NCBI GenBank assembly: GCA_025267735.1
Contig: CM046304.1
Location: 8,246,001-8,310,000, forward strand
Reading direction: 5' to 3'
DNA: 64,000 nt
DNA from: Mactra quadrangularis
Taxonomy: Eukaryota; Mollusca; Bivalvia; Venerida; Mactridae
Shown here: positions 59,443 through 64,000 of the stretch, one piece after another
How positions within the stretch are numbered: position 1 is the stretch's first letter
Layout: the number at the start of each line of letters is the position of its first letter
Notes under the pieces: generated by a model
Seen by the model: the letters and a program-made list of their open reading frames with translations, nothing else
Told to the model about the DNA's origin: nothing
Databases searched by the model: none
Program-made: the position numbers and the translations under genes

Positions 59443-59979
59443 TCATGTAAAAAAGGACAACACATATTCTCGCCCTTAGAAATAACAATGTCAATTACAA
59501 TGTCAATAACAAATATGTATTTATCAATTTTAATCTTCCTTGTGCGTATTAAAAATAGCCATCATAGAGATTAACGTCATTACAACGTAATTGTCATAAT
59601 TCATCATACCTTACAAAAGCAAGAGAACCCTAAGAGTGTCATACACAAATCTCTTCGAATCAAATCGTCATTACAATGAATGTGCTTAGAACACAAAAAT
59701 AATCAACATTTCTGGTGTTACCGGATCTTTCTTGTTCACATGCGAATACTAAGTTCTTTTGGTAGCTTCAAACCAACTTTTTACAACATGCTGTCAGTAG
59801 GATCTATCATGTTGTTCAGCAAATGTGCCCATTAATGGCATAAACAGTTGCTAAGATCACGTGATAAGAATATTTCTCTTCCATCAAGTCAGTGATATAT
59901 AACGATACACAAATGGGAGTGGCTGGAAGCGCAGAAACACTTTACGATTTATAACACGCTACCCATTTCTTAAAATAAT

Positions 59980-60122
59980 TTAAGTGTTTACGATTTGTAA
60001 TATCACTTTAAGATTTCGTGAGGTGACTAGCCATTTTCTAGCTATCTGGAAATCTTTCAAATGTACATCTTCAATGTCAGCCTTCATCAGCTCTTGCTCT
60101 ATTGTCTGGTCTATCTTCAAAC
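59980..60122 (-). other. Possible minus-strand exon, unknown
   Basis: After an acceptor 'ttgttttgttattcag' (minus strand) one frame reads LKIDQTIEQELMKADIEDV... to a TAA at 59982-59980. Charged, host-like composition. It may be an exon of the element or an unrelated one. Confidence 0.25.
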
Positions 60123-60722
60123 CTGAATAACAAAACAATATAGTTAGCCATTGTAAAGTCTCACAGCAATCATATCAAACTTTAATGGTCTATCTTCAAA
60201 TATTCCGTTTTCCCTTGCATCGCTTTGTTAGCATATCGGTTTTAAAAGAACAACAATCTGACACTCTGTCTGTCTTAATCATGCCATTTTGAAATAACAC
60301 AGGCCAAAATGGGGCAAACAGCCACATTGGTACCGCGATTATGCATGTTCACAATTCTGTTTTAATCTTATTTAAGCATCGTATGTCCAAACGAGGGGGC
60401 GATACTAGCCAATTGTTCTAATTTTCCCAGCAATCATGGTTAAATGCATCAATACCTGTCGTCTCTGGACATCGATATCTCGAATTAAATTTGTCACCTT
60501 TGGTATTGTAATCATACCGAATCGATCAAAAGTATAAGGACCTCATGTATTTTCTAAATATCTAAACTCCCAGTCTAAAACTGCCCAATCGTCGCTGTCC
60601 AAACAATGACTATTAATAATAAATTTGAACCCTAACTTTACCCAATTGGGTTTAAGAGCAATATTGCTTTGTTTACAAACTTCATATAATCTACAGCCTT
60701 ATCTTGTAATATTGGATTCCTG

Positions 60723-61040
60723 CTACTGTTTGATAGATACTATTGAACAAAAGATTTTATTATCAGTATTCAATACCACTGTTTTGCATTCAAAAATACT
60801 TAATGAGGTAAATATAGTTCTACTGGCGCATTCAAGCTCTCGCCAAGTCAAATTTTCGAGGTATCCAACCTCAGACCAACCGCCAACAACTTGGCTGTCT
60901 TCAATACCCTCGGTATACCAACCGTATCCAGCTCCACTGGCGTCCACAAAGACGTTTACTACATTATTATCGTCCTCTATGACGCTGGCATGCTCTATGC
61001 CTGATATCTGATCAAATCTACAAGATTTCATATCTTTCAA
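60723..61040 (-). pseudogene. RNase H fragment of the tyrosine-recombinase element
   Basis: VFVDASGAGYGWYTEG (Asp), a W-S-E-V-G-Y segment, TWRELECASRTIF (Glu) and VVLNTDNKIFCSIV (Asp) give the D-E-D core of retroelement RNase H. Only this domain is open (105 codons); RT sequence upstream was not found in 61040-61793. Confidence 0.75.
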
Positions 61041-61900
61041 ATTTTATATAATATTAACTCACTCAAAGCACGTGCATCTATTTGTACATAAGCGTGCCAA
61101 CTAGCCCTGCTAGATACACAATTATACAATGACCTTGCTCCTAAATCTCGCAATACAACCAATATTGCTCTGTATAGATATCAATTGACCTAATTAATTG
61201 ACAAGTTTTCTCACAAGAATCAAAGTGATACCATCAGTGAAATATTTTACAATATGATTTAACATATTCTGAGATCTCAATAACATTCTATTACTAATTT
61301 GCAATGTACCTTCGAAAAAATTTGTCTAGCAACCGATCTCCAAAACAGCTCTTAAATTTATGGAGTTCTAAATCAACATGCTTACAGTCTAGCCCTAGCC
61401 TTGGCTTCCCTGTTTTGCTGACAGCTACAATCAGAGGTTTGACAATTGTCGGGATATAATCGTTTTCTAACGAAGACCTATCATTATCTAACTCTACCGA
61501 ACATGGTATTTAAAAATAAATATATAATCTCTATTACGTTTAGCACAACGGCTTCTTTACAGTGACAATAAGCGTAACTCAGTGGCATGACTGGAGTTAA
61601 TTAAATTGTATATGAGTAGTACTGAATGTCACTATTCACGTCACATCTTGCTATTGTATCGGTCATTGTCATAATATATGTTCATTCTCATAACGACAAC
61701 AATATTATTTATCTGAATAAAGAAAAACTGTACTTATCTGATTGTTACTATCTTTCTCATATGTATCTGCTATAGAAACCAAAAGTTCCTTTTTATTTGA
61801 GCCAATCTCTCTTCAAAGTTCGATAGCTTTGGACCAGTAAGCATCTCCAACTAAAATAATCTTCCATCGCCATATCAAATTGCCACGTATAAGCATCTTT

Positions 61901-62084
61901 AATTAGACTTGTAGTCCTGTCCAGTGCGTCCGCTAGAATGACCAATTCTTTACACAACACTGTATTCATAACAAAACCCCACGAAAATCTCGTGATCATC
62001 AAATATTAACTAAATTCACCCTGTAGAATCCGTTACGCGTAGACAAATATTTCACGCTATTCGTTGAAACGCGTGAAATTAATA
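61901..62084 (-). repeat. 184-bp direct repeat, copy A1
   Basis: The counterpart of 58620-58803, 3.28 kb away in the same orientation. Satellite block 2 begins at the next base. A minus-strand frame (MMITRFSWGFVMNTVL...) starts inside it and continues to 61793, possibly the start of the element's first gene. Confidence 0.95.
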
Positions 62085-62346
62085 TTATACTGGGTTGTTT
62101 GATCATTATATAAAGTGCATTCTTCATTGTACTTGGTGGTTTGATCATTATATAAGGTGCAATCTTTATTATACTCGGTGGTTAGATCATTATATTGAGT
62201 GCTTTCTTCATTATACTCGGTGGTTAGATCATTATATTGAGTGCTTTCTTCATTATACTCGGTGGTTTGAGCATTATATAAGGTGCATTCTTCATTATAT
62301 TCTGTGGTTTGGTCATTATATTGTGTCGATGGTACCCTATGCTAAG
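62085..62346 (-). repeat. 42-bp satellite, block 2
   Basis: Same orientation and unit as block 1, about six copies, starting directly at the end of direct repeat A1 and ending 'gtcgatggtaccctatgctaa' before unrelated DNA. Confidence 0.85.
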
Positions 62347-62576
62347 TCAAGATGTCTTTATATGATGTGAATTGAGGATTATATTATGTAAAACTGTCCT
62401 TATATACCACCGAAAGTGCGATTTAATTGCTTTTATGTATGCTAATGTTTTCAAGAAACTGGCGAGTGCAACTTTCACATTTAAAAACCAACAAAATCCA
62501 AAAAATCTTAGAAAAATGTGGTTTCGGAATGGATAAAATAACGTTGTTTAAAGAACAAAAGAGTTATCGATCCACA

Positions 62577-62947
62577 CATAAAATTTGGTGAACCTGGGTA
62601 CAGCGGTTGTGGAGTTTAAATCATCCGAACAAGCAATATTTCCCATATAAAGTCCCAGTGACCTTGACCTTTGACCCAGGGCATCAGAACCTAAAGGGCT
62701 CATCCTTGACCCAATAGCTATCTACACATGAACTTTGGTGAAACTAGGTACATCCCTTGTTGAGTTCTTGTCCGGACAAAGTTTTCCCATATGGAGTCCC
62801 AGTGACCCTTGACCTCGGGATCTCAAAATTAATAGGGCACACCCTTGACCCAAGGGCTATCCTAACATAAAATTTGGTGAACCTAGGTAAAGCTGTTGTT
62901 GAGTTATCATCCAGACAAAATTTTCCCATATGGAGTCCCAGTGACGG
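62577..62947. repeat. Tandem repeat of about 150 bp ('tttggtgaacctaggtac')
   Basis: Three units, each with 'aaatttggtgaacctaggta', 'gttgttgagtt.tcatcc.gacaa', 'tttcccatatggagtcccagtgacc' and 'ttgacc'. This resembles a well-known bivalve interspersed repeat (recalled). It ends abruptly at 62947 within 'cagtgac|ggtgcac'. Confidence 0.6.
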
Positions 62948-62974
62948 TGCACAATAAAAACAACCCCGTTAATT

Positions 62975-64000
62975 TGGTCCTGTCAATATAATAAAGAAAG
63001 CACTTCATATAATGATTAAACCACCGAATATAATATAGAATGTACTTTATATAATGATCAAACCACAGAGTATAATGAGGAATGCACTTCATATAATGAT
63101 CAAACCACCGAGTATAATAAAGAATGCACTCAGTATAATGAACAAACCACCGAATATAATAAAGAATACACTTTATATAATGATCAAACCACCCAGAATA
63201 ATGAAGAATGCATTCAGTACAATGACGAAACCACCGAGTATAATGAAGAATGCACTCAGTATAATGATCAAACCACCGAGTATAATGAAGAATGCACTCA
63301 GTATATTGATCAAACCACCGAATATAATGAAGAATGTACTCAGTATTATGATCAAACCACCCAGTATAATTAAGAAATCACCCAATATAATGATCAAACC
63401 ACAAAGTATAATGAAGAATGCACTCAGTATATTTATCAAACCACCGAATATAATGAAGAATGTACTTTATATAATGATCAAACCACCGAGTATAATGAAG
63501 AATGTACTTTATATAATGATCAAACCACCGAGTATAATGAAGAAAGCACCCAAAATAATGATCAAACCACCGAGTATAATGAAGAATGCACTTCATATAA
63601 TGATCAAACCACCGAATATAATGACGAATGTACTCAGTATAATGATCAAACCACCGAGTATAATGAAGATTGCACTTTATATAATGATCAAACCACCGAG
63701 TATAATGAAGAATGCACTTTATATAATGATTAAACCACCAAGTATAATGAAGAATGTACTCATTATAATGATCAAACCACCGAGTATAATGAAGGATGTA
63801 CTTTATATAATGATCAAACCACCGAGTATAATGAAAACACTCAATGTAACAATTTAACCACCGAGTATAATGAAGAATGCACCTTGTATAATGATCAAAC
63901 CACTTCATATATTGAAGAATGCACTCAATATAATGATCAACCACCGGGTATAATGATCAAACCACTTTATATATTGAAAGAAGCACTTCATATAATGAAC
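62975..64000 (+). repeat. 42-bp satellite, block 3, runs off the window
   Basis: About 24 units of a 42-bp repeat (tataatgatcaaaccaccga + gtataatgaagaatgcactt), inverted relative to blocks 1 and 2. Units differ at scattered positions (actttat/actcagt; ccgagt/ccgaat). Because 42 is a multiple of three, both strands stay open for hundreds of bases (a 267-codon plus frame of IMIKPPSIMKNAL repeats, a 188-codon minus frame of WFDHYIKCILHYTR repeats). I treat these as artefacts. Confidence 0.95.

Larger units (their letters stand above)
58005..62084 (-). mobile_element. Decayed tyrosine-recombinase retroelement with split direct repeats
   Basis: Read on the minus strand: a 184-bp repeat A1 (62084-61901), an RNase H fragment (61040-60723), a recombinase C-terminus (59442-59095), a 22-bp repeat B1 (58873-58852), an identical 184-bp A2 (58803-58620), and a 22-bp B2 (58026-58005). 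A1-genes-B1-A2-B2 is the split-direct-repeat layout of Ngaro/PAT-type elements (established), though here B is only 22 bp and A2 and B2 are 594 bp apart. No RT core was found, so internal deletion is likely. 42-bp satellite DNA abuts both ends. Confidence 0.6.

Noticed and set aside
60625..61011. 128-codon plus-strand frame
   Set aside because: It is antisense to the RNase H fragment, whose D-E-D motifs are clear on the minus strand.
63054..63944. 267-codon plus-strand and 188-codon minus-strand repeat proteins
   Set aside because: A direct result of a 42-bp satellite unit lacking stops; both strands are equally open.

Overview
This is a eukaryotic, AT-rich window dominated by transposable elements, with few host exons. 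I infer a lophotrochozoan, most likely a bivalve mollusc. The reasons are tRNA-derived SINEs with a Meta/V-type 3' tail, a DIRS retroelement, CR1/L2-like LINEs, Tc1 elements, and common bivalve repeats ('gggcaataactccaaaa', 'tgacccctggg', 'gtgaccttgacctttgacc'). This rests on recalled repeat style, not a search.

Host genes. The best supported gene is a plus-strand Hv1-type (voltage-gated proton channel) voltage-sensor gene. I reconstructed six exons by splice sites and reading phase: 5921-6333, 6836-6889, 8417-8555, 9216-9331, 11795-11867 and 40441-40838. They cover the S1-S2 loop, S2, S3, S4, a C-terminal coiled coil and an acidic tail, and all phases match. The S1 exon was not found. The last intron is about 28.6 kb and holds most of the mobile DNA. 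A terminal exon of another plus-strand gene lies at 871-923 with its polyA signal at 1195. A possible minus-strand first exon (5102-5077) would be divergent from the channel gene.

Mobile DNA, left to right: a palindromic element carrying three CRE sites (5457-5876); SINE heads at 9040 and 11130; a giant GT array (14367); a degenerate minus-strand LINE with a 62-bp array in its 3' UTR (18419-22756), abutted by a 530-bp MITE; a fragment resembling a C76-type cysteine protease (28314); a broken CR1-like LINE (28875-31700), followed by a 500-bp tetranucleotide array; a deleted Tc1 element (38706-39580); a SINE with target-site duplication (39901-40215); a near-complete DIRS element with inverted termini and internal complementary region (42006-47270); a 3.3-kb Tc1 element with a doubly stopped transposase and a nested SINE (52820-56101); a decayed tyrosine-recombinase retroelement bounded by identical 184-bp direct repeats (58005-62084); and a 42-bp satellite at three places (57655, 62085, 62975 to the end).

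Unexplained structure. Five AT-rich tracts of about 1-2.6 kb each carry their own private CpG-containing 8-15-mer repeated many times: 3207-4320, 15387-16635, 24258-26140, 34501-37090 and 47621-50229. Three of them also share a 'tgtc(t/c)ccaaa' lead-in. None has a coding signal. I consider this the most novel pattern in the window; clusters of transposase or other protein binding sites in non-autonomous elements are the leading guess.
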